A stretch of DNA of 64,000 nt from Hasllibacter sp963833115. Lineage in GTDB: Bacteria; Pseudomonadota; Alphaproteobacteria; Rhodobacterales; Rhodobacteraceae. This document shows, piece after piece, positions 1-8,836 of the stretch (the first letter of the stretch is position 1; each line of letters opens with the position of its first letter). A program made the position numbers and the translations under genes. Location of the stretch: contig CAWHWS010000001.1 of the NCBI GenBank assembly GCA_963833115.1, positions 124,001 through 188,000 of the forward strand. The letters run 5' to 3'. The notes below the pieces were generated by a model that had not been told where the DNA came from, ran no database searches, and worked only from the letters and a program-made list of their open reading frames with translations.

Positions 1-2
1 GC

Positions 3-434
3 GCGGCCCGGATCGAGGCGGCGATCGCGACCGGGGCGGCGGCGGAGACCTTCGGCCGGATGGTCGCGGCGCAGGGCGGGGCGCCGGATTTCGTGCACCG
101 CTGGCGCGACCGGCTGCCCGGCGCCCGCGAGACGCGGGCCGCGGGGGCCGAGCGCGCGGGCGCGGTCCTCTCCATCGACGGGACCGCGCTCGGGCGCGCC
201 GTGGTGGCGCTGGGCGGCGGGCGGCGGGCGCCGAGCGACCGGGTCGATCCCTCCGTCGGCCTCTCGGAGGTGGTGCGCGTGGGCGAGCAGGTCGCGCCGG
301 GAGACCCCCTCGCGATCGTGCACGCCGCCCGGCCGGAGGACGCCGAGGCCGCGATCGCGGCCGTGCGCGCGGCGATCCGGGTCGGCCCCGGCGCGGGCGT
401 GGGCGTGCCTCTCATCCGCGGGCGCGTGGGCTAG
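3..434 (+). CDS. deoA: Thymidine phosphorylase, C-terminal part (5' end outside window)
   Basis: These are the last 143 residues of thymidine phosphorylase, which converts thymidine and phosphate to thymine and deoxyribose-1-phosphate in cytosolic pyrimidine salvage. The frame is already open at the left edge, so the start and most of the catalytic part are missing. The remaining piece fits the C-terminal domain of pyrimidine nucleoside phosphorylases, with a glycine-rich ALGGGRR turn near visible codon 69 followed by a D-x-VDPSVGL stretch. Phosphopentomutase follows 41 nt downstream on the same strand, and its substrate is this enzyme's product. The identification rests on a fragment plus strong gene context. 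Confidence 0.86.
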   Translation, partial: AARIEAAIATGAAAETFGRMVAAQGGAPDFVHRWRDRLPGARETRAAGAERAGAVLSIDGTALGRAVVALGGGRRAPSDRVDPSVGLSEVVRVGEQVAPGDPLAIVHAARPEDAEAAIAAVRAAIRVGPGAGVGVPLIRGRVG

Positions 435-475
435 GCGCCCTGGCCCCCGGCGCGCCCGCCGCTATGGTGCGCGCC

Positions 476-1669
476 ATGGATCGCCGCGCCTTCCTCATCG
501 TCCTCGACAGCGTCGGCTGCGGCGGCGCGCCCGACGCGGCCGCCTTCGGCGACGCGGGCGCCAGCACCCTCGGCCACATCGCGGAGGCGCGGGCGGCGGC
601 CGGCAGGACCCTGGACGTGCCGGTGATGGCGTCCCTCGGCCTCGGCCGCGCGATCGAGATCGCCTGCGGCGAGGCGGCCCCGGGCCTGCCCGCGCCGAGG
701 CGGGGGCAGGGGCGCTGGGGCGCGGCGACCGAGATGTCGCAGGGCAAGGACACGCCGTCCGGGCATTGGGAGATCGCGGGCGTCCCGGTCCCGTTCGAGT
801 GGCACTATTTCCCGCGCGAGGACACCTTCCCCCCGGACCTCCTGGCCGAGATCGCGGCCCGCGCGGGGACGGACGGCACGCTGGCCAACTGCCACGCCTC
901 GGGCATCCCGGTGATCGAGGCGCACGGCGCCGAGCACGTCCGCACCGGGCGGCCCATCGTCTACACCTCCGCCGACAGCGTCCTGCAGATCGCGGCGCAC
1001 GAGGAGGCGTTCGGGCTCGATCGGCTCCTCGAGCTCTGCGAGGGGCTGGCGCCGCGGCTGCACGCGATGCGGGTGGGCCGGGTGATCGCGCGGCCGTTCA
1101 CCGGGACGGACGGCGCGTTCGAGCGCACGGTGAACCGGCGCGACTACGCGATGACGCCGCCCGCGCCGACCCTCCTCGACCGGGCGCGGGCCGCGGGGCG
1201 CGAGGTGATCGCCGTGGGCAAGATCCGGGACATCTTCGCGGGCCGGGGCGTCTCCCGCGCGCTCAAGGGTGCGGACGCGGCGCTCATGGGGCATCTGGGC
1301 GCGCTCGCCGCCGAGGCGCCGGACGGGGCGCCGGACGGGGCGCTCGTCTTCGCCAACCTCGTGGAGTTCGACACGCTCTACGGCCATCAGCGCGACCCCG
1401 AGGGGTACGCCGCCGCGCTCGAGCGCTTCGACGCCTGGCTGGGCGCGTTCCTGCCGCGCCTGCGGGCGGGGGACCTCCTGGTGATCACGGCCGATCACGG
1501 CAACGATCCGGTGCATCCCGGCACCGACCACACGCGCGAGCGGGTGCCCGTGATGATCCACGGGGCCGGGCACGGGGAGATCGGGCACATGGGCATGAGC
1601 GATATCGGCGCGAGCGTGGCGGACTGGCTCGGCCTGCCACCCGGGGACCACGGGAAGAGCGTGCTGTGA
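476..1669 (+). CDS. deoB: Phosphopentomutase
   Basis: This enzyme interconverts ribose-1-phosphate or deoxyribose-1-phosphate with the 5-phosphates and so links nucleoside breakdown to central metabolism. The 397 residues carry the alkaline-phosphatase-superfamily metal sites. An early DSVG sits after the first strand, KDTPSGHWE holds the threonine that is phosphorylated in this family, and TADHGNDP and GTDHTRE lie near the C-terminus. An ATG at 464 is also in frame, but starting at 476 gives the family-typical beginning M-x-R-A-F-L-I-V-x-D-S-V-G. Its TGA overlaps the GTG start of add, so translation is probably coupled. Confidence 0.96.
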   Translation: MDRRAFLIVLDSVGCGGAPDAAAFGDAGASTLGHIAEARAAAGRTLDVPVMASLGLGRAIEIACGEAAPGLPAPRRGQGRWGAATEMSQGKDTPSGHWEIAGVPVPFEWHYFPREDTFPPDLLAEIAARAGTDGTLANCHASGIPVIEAHGAEHVRTGRPIVYTSADSVLQIAAHEEAFGLDRLLELCEGLAPRLHAMRVGRVIARPFTGTDGAFERTVNRRDYAMTPPAPTLLDRARAAGREVIAVGKIRDIFAGRGVSRALKGADAALMGHLGALAAEAPDGAPDGALVFANLVEFDTLYGHQRDPEGYAAALERFDAWLGAFLPRLRAGDLLVITADHGNDPVHPGTDHTRERVPVMIHGAGHGEIGHMGMSDIGASVADWLGLPPGDHGKSVL

Positions 1670-2655
1670 GCTGGCGGGACCTGCCGAAGGTGGAGCTCCA
1701 CCTCCATCTGGAGGGCGCGGCGCCGCCGGCCTTCGTCCGCGGTCTGGCGGCGGAGAAGGGCATCGACCTCGCCGGCGTGTTCGACGAGCGGGGGAATTAC
1801 GCCTTCGAGGATTTCGCCGGGTTCCTCCGCTGCTACGAGGCCGCCTGCGCGCCGCTGCGCTCGCCGGAGGACCATGCCCGCCTGATCGCCGCGGTGGCGG
1901 GCGAGCTGGCCGCGAACGGGGTGGTCTACGCCGAGATCTTCGTCGCGCCGCAGCTCTCGTGCGACGCGGACGTGACGGCCTGGCGCGAGTATTCCGAGGC
2001 GATGCGCGAGGCGGCGGTCCGGGCGGAGGCGGCCGGCGGCCCGGTCCTGCGCGCGATCCCGACCTGCGTGCGGCATTTCGGCCCCGAGGACGCCCGCCGC
2101 GCCGCGCTCTGCGCCGCCGAGGCCGCGGACGCGGCCTGGACCACCGGCTTCGGCATGGGCGGCGACGAGCGCTCGGGGCGGCAGCAGGACTTCGTCTGGG
2201 CCTATGACTGCGCGCGCGAGGCGGGGCTCGGCCTGACCACCCATGCCGGCGAGTGGCGCGGGCCCGAGGAGGTACGCGACGCGCTCGAGCTGGGCGTGAG
2301 CCGGATCGGCCACGGCATCCGCGCCGCCGAGGACCCGGCCCTGATGGAAGCGCTGGCCGAGCGGGGCACCGTGCTCGAGCTCTGTCCGCGCTCGAACGTC
2401 GTGCTGGGCGCCGTCCGCGCCCTGGAGCGCCATCCGATCGAGGCGCTGCGCGCCGCCGGCGTGGCGGTCACGGTCTCGACCGACGATCCGCCCTTCTTCG
2501 GCGCCACCATGACGCGCGAGTGGGAGGACCTGGAGCGGGCCTTCGGCTGGGGTCCGGCGGACCTCGCGGCGCTGAACCGCACCGCGATCGGCGCCGCGTT
2601 CTGCGACGAGGCCACCCGCGCGCGGATCGCGAAACTGACCCTGGAGGCCGCATGA
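1666..2655 (+). CDS. add: Adenosine deaminase
   Basis: Adenosine deaminase hydrolyses adenosine or deoxyadenosine to inosine or deoxyinosine in purine salvage. The 329-residue protein shows the family's zinc and catalytic motifs in order: VELHLHLEG near the N-terminus (two metal histidines), THAGEW in the middle (metal histidine and catalytic glutamate), RIGHG, and STDDPP (metal and catalytic aspartates). The start is a GTG at 1666 that overlaps the deoB stop in a GTGA sequence, and the protein begins with the conserved LPKVELHLHLEG at once, which supports that choice. It ends in an ATGA overlap with upp, so deoA-deoB-add-upp looks like one transcript. Confidence 0.96.
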   Translation: MSWRDLPKVELHLHLEGAAPPAFVRGLAAEKGIDLAGVFDERGNYAFEDFAGFLRCYEAACAPLRSPEDHARLIAAVAGELAANGVVYAEIFVAPQLSCDADVTAWREYSEAMREAAVRAEAAGGPVLRAIPTCVRHFGPEDARRAALCAAEAADAAWTTGFGMGGDERSGRQQDFVWAYDCAREAGLGLTTHAGEWRGPEEVRDALELGVSRIGHGIRAAEDPALMEALAERGTVLELCPRSNVVLGAVRALERHPIEALRAAGVAVTVSTDDPPFFGATMTREWEDLERAFGWGPADLAALNRTAIGAAFCDEATRARIAKLTLEAA

Positions 2656-3290
2656 CCGAGACCCCGCACCTGACGGTCGTGGACCACCCCCTCGTGCAGC
2701 ACAAGCTGAGCCTGATGCGCCGGGAGGAGACGCCCACGGGCGAGTTCCGGCAGCTCCTGCGGGAGATCAGCCAGCTCCTCGCCTACGAGATCACGCGCCA
2801 CCTGCCCACGGAGATGCGCGATATCCGCACGCCCGTGTGCGAGACGCGCGCGCCCTTCCTGGAGGGGCGCAAGCTGGCGCTGGTGTCGATCCTGCGGGCG
2901 GGAAACGGCCTCCTGGACGGGGTGCTGGAGCTGATCCCGTCGGCGCGGGTCGGCTTCGTGGGCCTCTACCGGGACGAGGCGACGCTGGCGCCGGTGGAGT
3001 ACTACTTCAAGGTGCCGGACCGCCTCCATGAACGGCTGGTGATCGCAGTCGACCCGATGCTGGCCACGGGCAACTCCTCGGTCGCGGCGATCGACCGGCT
3101 CAAGGCGGCGGGAGCGACGGATATCCGCTTCATGTGCCTCCTGGCGGCGCCGGAGGGGGTGGCGCGGATGCGCGCGGCGCACCCGGACGTGCCGGTGGTG
3201 ACCGCGGCGCTGGACGAGCGGCTCGACTCGCGCGGCTACATCGTCCCGGGGCTCGGGGACGCGGGCGACCGGATGTTCGGGACGCGCTAG
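2652..3290 (+). CDS. upp: Uracil phosphoribosyltransferase
   Basis: The enzyme makes UMP from uracil and PRPP and closes the salvage route fed by the upstream phosphorylase. The 212-residue length is standard. The PRPP-binding loop reads VDPMLATGNSS, with an asparagine where many homologues have a second glycine. LVQHKLSLMR near the N-terminus is the usual opening of the family. The ATG lies inside the ATGA overlap with add. The gene ends in CTAG at 3287-3290, which also supplies the TAG of the convergent gene on the other strand. It is the last gene of the salvage operon. Confidence 0.96.
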   Translation: MTETPHLTVVDHPLVQHKLSLMRREETPTGEFRQLLREISQLLAYEITRHLPTEMRDIRTPVCETRAPFLEGRKLALVSILRAGNGLLDGVLELIPSARVGFVGLYRDEATLAPVEYYFKVPDRLHERLVIAVDPMLATGNSSVAAIDRLKAAGATDIRFMCLLAAPEGVARMRAAHPDVPVVTAALDERLDSRGYIVPGLGDAGDRMFGTR

Positions 3291-4213
3291 GCCGCCCCGC
3301 AGATGCCGCGCAGGGCGATCCAGTCGGCCTCCGGCAGGGCGACGACGGCGGGCGCGTCCGACGGCGGGGCGGGGGGCAGGGCGGCGAGGCGCTGCGCGTG
3401 ACGGCGCAGGAGGGCGGCGGGCACCTCGGGGGCGACGAGCATCCGGCCGAGCTCGCCGAGCTCGGCATCGGCGATCAGGGCGGCCTCCGCCTGCGCGCCG
3501 CGCGCGGCCTCGTCCGCCATGCGGGCGCCCACCGCGGCGGCGTTCGGCGCGTTCGCGATCGTGGCGGCGGCGAGGACGATCCCCCCCGGCACCGGCGCGC
3601 CGCCGCCCGCGGGGCCGTCCGGCAGGACCCAGAGCCGCGGCGGATCGTCGCCCAGGGCCTCGATGGCCAACGCGCGCAGGGCCGCGGCGCCGAACGGGTC
3701 CGTGCAGGGCGTGCCGGCCTCGGGCGCCATCGCGGCGACGACGCGCTCGCCCAGCTCCTCCCGCTGATCGAAGGTGAGGCCCGCGAGCGCCTGCGAGCGC
3801 AGGAGCCCCGGCCCGCCGAGGACGATGGCCGCCACGAGGCACACGAGCCCGAGGGCGACGATGGCGGCGCGCAGGCGGCCGCCGCGCGGGTCGACGGCGA
3901 GCGAGGCGAGGATCGCGTCCAGGGCCGCGTTCATCTGCGGGTCCTCGATCTCTAGGGTCTCGCCGTCGGGGTCGCCCGCCCCTTCGGCGCCGGCGAGGGC
4001 GTAGAGGGGCGGCGCGGCCGCGATCCGGCGCAGCGCGGGCAGGGACCAGTGCGAGAGGGGCCGGTCGGCGCGGTCGGTCAGGGTGATCGTCGCCTCGCCC
4101 AGGCTGACCACGACGTCGCGGCGCTGCTCCTGCCATCCCGGGCGCCAGAGGCCGGGCGCCTCGAGCCGGTCGTAGCCGTGCAGGGCGGTGCCGCTGCGGC
4201 GGATGGGCGGCAC
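3287..4213 (-). CDS. Conserved membrane-anchored protein of unknown function
   Basis: I do not recognise an assigned function for this 308-residue protein. It starts with GTG at 4213. An N-terminal soluble part of about 110 residues is followed by one hydrophobic segment (LRAAIVALGLVCLVAAIVL) and a C-terminal soluble region rich in alanine. In that region LWVLPDG...VPGGIVLAAATIANAPNAAAVGARMADEAA faintly resembles the strand and helix around the HExxH site of M48 peptidases, but the histidine and glutamate ligands are absent; this is a weak inference. It lies 7 nt after the stop of the broken acyl-CoA synthetase and shares its CTAG stop with convergent upp. Confidence 0.6.
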   Translation of the reverse strand: MPPIRRSGTALHGYDRLEAPGLWRPGWQEQRRDVVVSLGEATITLTDRADRPLSHWSLPALRRIAAAPPLYALAGAEGAGDPDGETLEIEDPQMNAALDAILASLAVDPRGGRLRAAIVALGLVCLVAAIVLGGPGLLRSQALAGLTFDQREELGERVVAAMAPEAGTPCTDPFGAAALRALAIEALGDDPPRLWVLPDGPAGGGAPVPGGIVLAAATIANAPNAAAVGARMADEAARGAQAEAALIADAELGELGRMLVAPEVPAALLRRHAQRLAALPPAPPSDAPAVVALPEADWIALRGICGAA

Positions 4214-4220
4214 CGGGGCC

Positions 4221-5847
4221 TCAGAGCTCGCGCGCGCGGGTGCGCAGGGCGAACTTCTGGATCTTGCCGGTGGAGGTCTTGGGCAGCTCCTCGAAGACGA
4301 CGCGCTTGGGGGTCTTGAAGCCGGCGAGCCTTTGCCTCGCGAAGGCGATGAGCTCGTCCTCGGTGGCGGACGCGCCCTCCTTCAGCTCGACGAAGGCGCA
4401 GGGGACCTCGCCCCAGGTCTCGTCGGGCTTGGCGACCACGGCGGCGAGGCTGACGGCGGGGTGGTGCATGAGGGCGCCCTCGACCTCGACGGAGGAGACG
4501 TTCTCCCCGCCGGAGATGATGATGTCCTTGGCGCGGTCGGCGATCTGGACCATGCCGCCGGGATGGCGCACGGCGATGTCGCCGGAGCGGAACCAGCCGC
4601 CGCGCATCGCCGCCTCGGACGCGGCCGGGTCGCGGTAGTAGCCCTTCATCACCGAGTTGCCGCGGATCGCGATCTCCCCCTGGGCGGCGCCGTCGGCGGG
4701 GACCTCGGCGTCCTCGGGGTCCAGCACGCCGATCGCCTCCATCTGCGGGAAGGGGTGACCCTGCCGTGACTTGACGGCGGCGCGCTCGGCCTCGGGGAGG
4801 GCGTCGGTCGCGGCCGAGGGGGTGCATTCGGTGACGTGGCCATAGGTCTCGGTCAGGCCGTAGACATGGGTGACCTCGAAGCCGAGCCCCTCGATCGCGG
4901 CCAGGGTCGCGGCGGCGGGCGGGGCGCCGGCGGTGAAGATCGCGGACGGGCCGGGGCAGGGGGCGCACGTCCTGGGCGCGCGCGTTGACGATGGCGTTCA
5001 GGACGATGGGCGCGCCGCCGAAATGGGTGACGCCGTGGTCGGCGATGGCGTCGTAGATCGCCTTCGCGGTCACCTCGCGGCAGCACACGACCGTCGCGCC
5101 CAGGAGGGGCGCCATCCACGAGTGGTTCCAGCCGTTGCAGTGGAACAGCGGCACGATGGTCAGGATCACCGGGCGCAGCACCATGCGCCAGGAGATCGGG
5201 GTCGCCATGGTCATCAGGTGGGCGCCGCGATGCGAGTAGACGACGCCCTTGGGCCGGCCCGTGGTGCCGGAGGTGTAGTTGAGGGCCAGGCTCTCCCATT
5301 CGTCGGCCGGCATGTGCCAGGGGGCGTGCGGGTCGCCCTGCTCGAGGAGGGCATCATAGGTCAGGTGGTCGTGCGTTGCGCGCACGCCCATCGGGGCGTC
5401 CGGGCACTCGACGATCTCGGGCGGCGCGCCCTCCATCCGGCGGATCGCCTCGCAGGCCAGCGGCAGGAAGGCGGTGTCGACCAGGATCGCCTTCGCGCCG
5501 CCATGGTCGAGGATGTAGGCCACCGTGTCGGGGTCGAGGCGGACGTTGATCGCGTTGATGACGGCGCCGGCGGCGGGGATGCCGTGATGCGCCTCCACCT
5601 GGGTAGGCACGTTGGGCAGGAGGGTGGCGACCACGTCACCGGGGAATATTCCGCGCTTGGTCAGGGCGTTGGCCAGTCGGGAGACGCGGACGTGGTACGC
5701 CGCGTAGGTCGCGGACCAGTCGCCGTGGCGCAGGGCGACGTCATCCGCGAAGACGGTGCGGGCGCGGGCGAGGTGGCTGAGCGGGGTGAGGGGGACGTGG
5801 TTCGCGGCGCGCTTGTCCAGCCCGTCCTCGTCCGCCATCCACCCCAT
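4221..5847 (-). pseudogene. Acyl-CoA synthetase (AMP-binding), disrupted by a single-base insertion
   Basis: Fatty-acid or acyl-CoA ligases of this family activate acids through an acyl-AMP. The N-terminal half is intact to about residue 295 and has the adenylate P-loop YTSGTTGRPKG. It then runs out of frame. The C-terminal half is intact in another frame, with GWFRSGDIAVRHPGG, the lysine motif KTSTGKIQK and an IISGGENVSS hinge. Removing one base from the G runs at 4953-4963 rejoins the halves (the segment then reads AIFTAGAP) and gives 541 residues, the normal family length. The start MGWMADEDGLDK at 5847 is typical. It could be a real mutation or an assembly error. An intact paralogue lies at 21392-23281. 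Confidence 0.85.
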
Positions 5848-5978
5848 CGCGTCGCCCCCCGCCGTCCAGCTTCCGGACCTTTCATGACGCAGAGGGGGCG
5901 GGGACGGAAGGCGTCAGCGGCACCGTGCGCAGGGGCGCAGGGCGGCGGCCTTCCGCCCGGATCGGTGCGTGAATGCGG

Positions 5979-6017
5979 ATGCACATCGCATGCACATCCG
6001 ATGCACGGGGCATGCGC
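5979..6017. repeat. Phased hexamer array ATGCAC, 11-bp period, four units (array 1)
   Basis: ATGCAC begins at 5979, 5990 and 6001, and a variant ATGCGC begins at 6012. The spacing is exactly 11 bp and the 5-nt spacers differ (atcgc, atccg, ggggc). An array of the same design lies at 40224-40273. On the minus strand it reads GCGCAT followed by repeated GTGCAT and sits about 130 bp upstream of the acyl-CoA synthetase start. The 11-bp spacing places the hexamers on one face of the helix, which suggests a binding site. That function is inferred. Confidence 0.6.
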
Positions 6018-6050
6018 GCCCGGCGCACGGGCGCGCCGCGCGGCGGAGCG

Positions 6051-6087
6051 CCCCACCCCCATCCCCTCCCCGACCGGGGAGGGGGGC
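6051..6087. repeat. Palindromic REP-like element, copy 1
   Basis: A ccccaccccc-atcccctcccc block is followed by cggggagggg, forming a 10-bp inverted repeat (6063-6072 with 6075-6084). The same block occurs at 8380-8417 and, inverted, at 8787-8826. It lies between the stop of the FadJ-like gene and the upstream region of the acyl-CoA synthetase. It could act as a transcript-end hairpin for the upstream gene, but the repeated sequence points to a dispersed REP-type family. Confidence 0.65.
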
Positions 6088-6145
6088 CGCGCGGGCCGTG
6101 GGTCCGGTCGCCGGGCGCGAGCCGGAGCCGCGGCGCCCGCGGCGG

Positions 6146-8348
6146 TCAGGCGGCCTCCGACGCGGCCTCGCCGCCCCCATAGGTGCGGTAGAAGCCGCCG
6201 CCGCGCTCGGCCATCCGCCGCAGGAGCGGGGGGCAGGCGAAGCGGTCCCCGTGCTCGGCGGCGAGGCGGTCCGCGAGCTCGGCGGCCCAGGGGGCGCCGA
6301 CGATGTCGAGCCAGGAGAACGGACCGCCCGACCAGGGCGCGAAGCCCCAGCCGAGGATGGCGCCCACGTCGCCCTCTCGGATGTCCTCCAGCACGCCGGC
6401 CTCGAAGGCGCGCACGGCTTCCAGGACCTGGGCCATGAGGAGCCGGTGCTGCACCTCGTGGACGTCGGGCTGGTGGCTCGCCACCGGATACTCCTCCGGC
6501 AGGCGGTCCCAGAGGCCCTGCCGTTTCCCCTTGTCGTCGTAGTCGTAGAAGCCCGCGTTCGACTTGCGGCCCAGGCGGCCCTCGGCCTCGAAGGCGAAGA
6601 GCACATCGTCCACGGCGCCGTCGGGATAGGCGTCGCCCATGGCGGCCTTCGTGGCCTTCGCGATCTTCACCCCGAGGTCGATGGAGGTCTCGTCCACGAG
6701 CTGCAGCGGCCCCAGCGGCATGCCGACGAGCTTGGCCGCGTTCTCGATCAGGGCGGGCTCCACGCCCTCCGCGACCATGCGGATGCCCTCGTTGATGTAG
6801 GGGATGATGCAGCGGTTGGCGTAGAAGAACCGCTCGTCGTTCACGACGATGGGGGTCTTGCGGATCTGGCGGACGAAATCGAGCGCCTTGGCGACGGCCT
6901 CCGGGCCGGTCTCCTTCGCCCTTGATGATCTCGACCAGGAGCATCTTGTCGACGGGGGAGAAGAAGTGGATGCCGATGAACCTCTCCGCGTCCTTGGAGG
7001 CCTTGGCGAGCTCGGTGATCGGCAGGGTGGAGGTGTTGGTGGCGTGGATGGTGCCCGGCCCCGTCACCGCGTCGACCGCGCGCGTGACCTCGGCCTTGAT
7101 GCCGACGTCCTCGAACACGGCCTCCACGATCAGGTCGCAGCCCGAGAGGTCGTCATAGGAGGTGGTGGCGTGGATGCGGGCCAGCACCTCCTCCTTCTTC
7201 TCGGGCGTGACCTTCTTGCGGCTCATGCCCTTGTCCAGCAGGCCCTCGGAGTAGGCGCGGCCCTTGTCGGCGGCGGCCTGCTCGCGGTCGAGGAGGACGA
7301 CCTCGATCCCCGCGTTCGCGGCGACGTAGGCGATGCCCGCGCCCATCATGCCGGCGCCGAGCACGCCGACCTTCGACACCTTGGCGTCCGGCACGCCCGG
7401 GCGGTTGGCGCCCTTCTCCAGCTTCTCCTTGTTGATGAAGAGGGAGCGGATCATCGCCTCGGAGGAGGGGTTCATCAGGACGTGGGTGAACCAGCGCGCC
7501 TCGATCCTGAGGGCGGTGTCGAAGGGCACGAGCGCGCCCTCGTAGACGGCCGAGAGGAGGGCCTTGGCGGCGGGATAGACGCCCTTGGTCTTGCCGTTCA
7601 CCATGGCGGAGGCGCCGACGAAGGTCATGAAGCCGGCGGGGTGGTAGGGCGCGCCGCCGGGCATCTTGTAGCCCTTCTCGTCCCAGGGCTTGACGATGCT
7701 GGGGGACGAGAGGACCCATTCGACGGCGGCGGCGAGCGGGTCGTCCACGACCTCGTCGATCAGGCCCGCGGACTTCGCCTTGCGGGGCTCCGAGAGCCTG
7801 CCCTCCAGGAGGAAGGGCGAGGCGGCCATGGCGCCCATCTTGCGCGCGAGCCGGGTGGTGCCGCCCATGCCGGGGAAGATGCCGACGAGGATCTCGGGCA
7901 GGCCGATCTTGGCCTTGGGCTCGTCCGCGCAGAAGATGCGGTGGCAGGCGAGCGGGATCTCCAGCCCGATGCCGAGCGCGGTGCCGGGCAGGGCGGCGGC
8001 GATGGGCTTGCCGCCCTTGTTGGTCTTCGCCTCCATGCCGGCGCGCTCGATCTTCCGGAGGATGGCGTGGGAGCGCATGAGGCCGTCGAAGAGGCCGCGG
8101 GCGGGGTCGTCGCCGGCCTCCTCCTTCATCTTGGCGATGACGTTGAGGTCCATGCCGCCGGCGAAGCTGCCGGGCTTGCCGGAGGTGATGACGGCGCCGC
8201 GGATGGCGTCGTCGGACAGCACCGCGTCGATGCAGGCGTCGAGCTCGTCCCAGCCGGCGAGGCTGAGGACGTTCATGGACTTGCCGGGCACGTCCCAGGT
8301 GATGATGGCGACGCCGTCGCCGCGGGTGGTCATGGTGAAGTCGGTCAT
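6146..8348 (-). pseudogene. FadJ-like 3-hydroxyacyl-CoA dehydrogenase/enoyl-CoA hydratase, disrupted by a single-base insertion
   Basis: This bifunctional beta-oxidation enzyme has an N-terminal enoyl-CoA hydratase domain (residues about 1-300, with SGKPGSFAGGMDL and GIGLEIPLACH) and a 3-hydroxyacyl-CoA dehydrogenase domain starting at VGVLGAGMMGAGIAYVAA. The frame breaks near residue 476, just after LLVEIIKG. The rest (NDERFFYANR... to the C-terminus) is intact in another frame. Deleting one base at about 6917 restores KGKETGP and a 733-residue protein, the usual length. The start is the ATG at 8348 with GGAGAG in front. Thiolase lies upstream in the cluster with a DUF559 gene in between. 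It may be a true pseudogene or a sequencing error. Confidence 0.87.
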
Positions 8349-8379
8349 GTGATCTCTCCTGTCGGGCTCGGGCGGGTCG

Positions 8380-8417
8380 CCCCACCCCCATCCCCTCCCC
8401 CGAGGGGGAGGGGGGCC
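8380..8417. repeat. Palindromic REP-like element, copy 2 (left flank of DUF559 gene)
   Basis: The block gccccaccccc-atcccctccccc is followed by gagggggagggggg, the same order as copy 1. It ends 2 nt from the DUF559 stop codon and lies 31 nt upstream of the FadJ-like start. Together with the inverted copy at 8787-8826 it brackets the DUF559 gene. Confidence 0.7.
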
Positions 8418-8419
8418 GC

Positions 8420-8836
8420 TCATGTCGTCGGGTTCGTGTCGTCCCGGGTGGCGTCGAGGATCGTCCGGAGGACGCCCTGGGTGTCCTCGAGGACGTCGTG
8501 GTTCCGGAAGCGGAGGACGCGGTAGCCGCTGGACGCGAGCCAGGCATCGCGCGTCCGGTCGCTCTCGCCGCCGTGGGCGCCGCCGTCGAGCTCGATCAGG
8601 AGCGCCCGTGAGAGGATCGCGAAGTCCGCGATGTAGGGGCCGACCGGGGCCTGGCGGCGGACGTGCAGGCCGAGGTCCCTGCGCCAGCCGCGGATCGCTC
8701 GCCACAGGTGGCGCTCGGCGCGGGTGGGCTCGCCCCGCATCGCGCGCGCGGCCGCGATCCGGCTCGCGGGAGCGCGCCCGCGGCGCGGCTCCCCTCCCCC
8801 GTGGGGGAGGGGATGGGGGTGGGGCGCGTCGGGCAT
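8420..8836 (-). CDS. DUF559 endonuclease-domain protein
   Basis: DUF559 proteins are small, Vsr-like PD-(D/E)XK nuclease-fold proteins whose role is not established. The visible hallmarks are TRAERHLWRAIRGWR, LHVRRQAPVGPYIADFAI, LIELDGGAHGG and GYRVLRFRNHDVL, ending about 10 residues after the usual LRTIL helix. The start is uncertain. An ATG at 8836 overlaps the thiolase stop, but its first 15 codons run through a REP-like palindrome. An internal ATG at 8740 would cut into the conserved N-terminal helix. The gene fills the gap between thiolase and the FadJ-like gene and is bounded by inverted copies of one palindrome, unlike any other gap here, so it looks like an inserted cassette. Confidence 0.8.
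   Translation of the reverse strand: MPDAPHPHPLPHGGGEPRRGRAPASRIAAARAMRGEPTRAERHLWRAIRGWRRDLGLHVRRQAPVGPYIADFAILSRALLIELDGGAHGGESDRTRDAWLASSGYRVLRFRNHDVLEDTQGVLRTILDATRDDTNPTT
8787..8826. repeat. Palindromic REP-like element, copy 3 (inverted, right flank of DUF559 gene)
   Basis: The block reads ggctcccctccccc-gtgggggaggggatgggggtgggg, the reverse complement arrangement of copies 1 and 2. It begins 10 nt from the thiolase stop and lies inside the longest possible DUF559 reading frame, where it would encode a proline/histidine-rich leader. Confidence 0.7.

Noticed and set aside
5979..6017. ATGCAC array as a CRISPR or simple microsatellite
   Set aside because: The repeat is only 6 bp, the spacers are 5 bp and variable, and the strict 11-bp spacing fits phased binding sites better.
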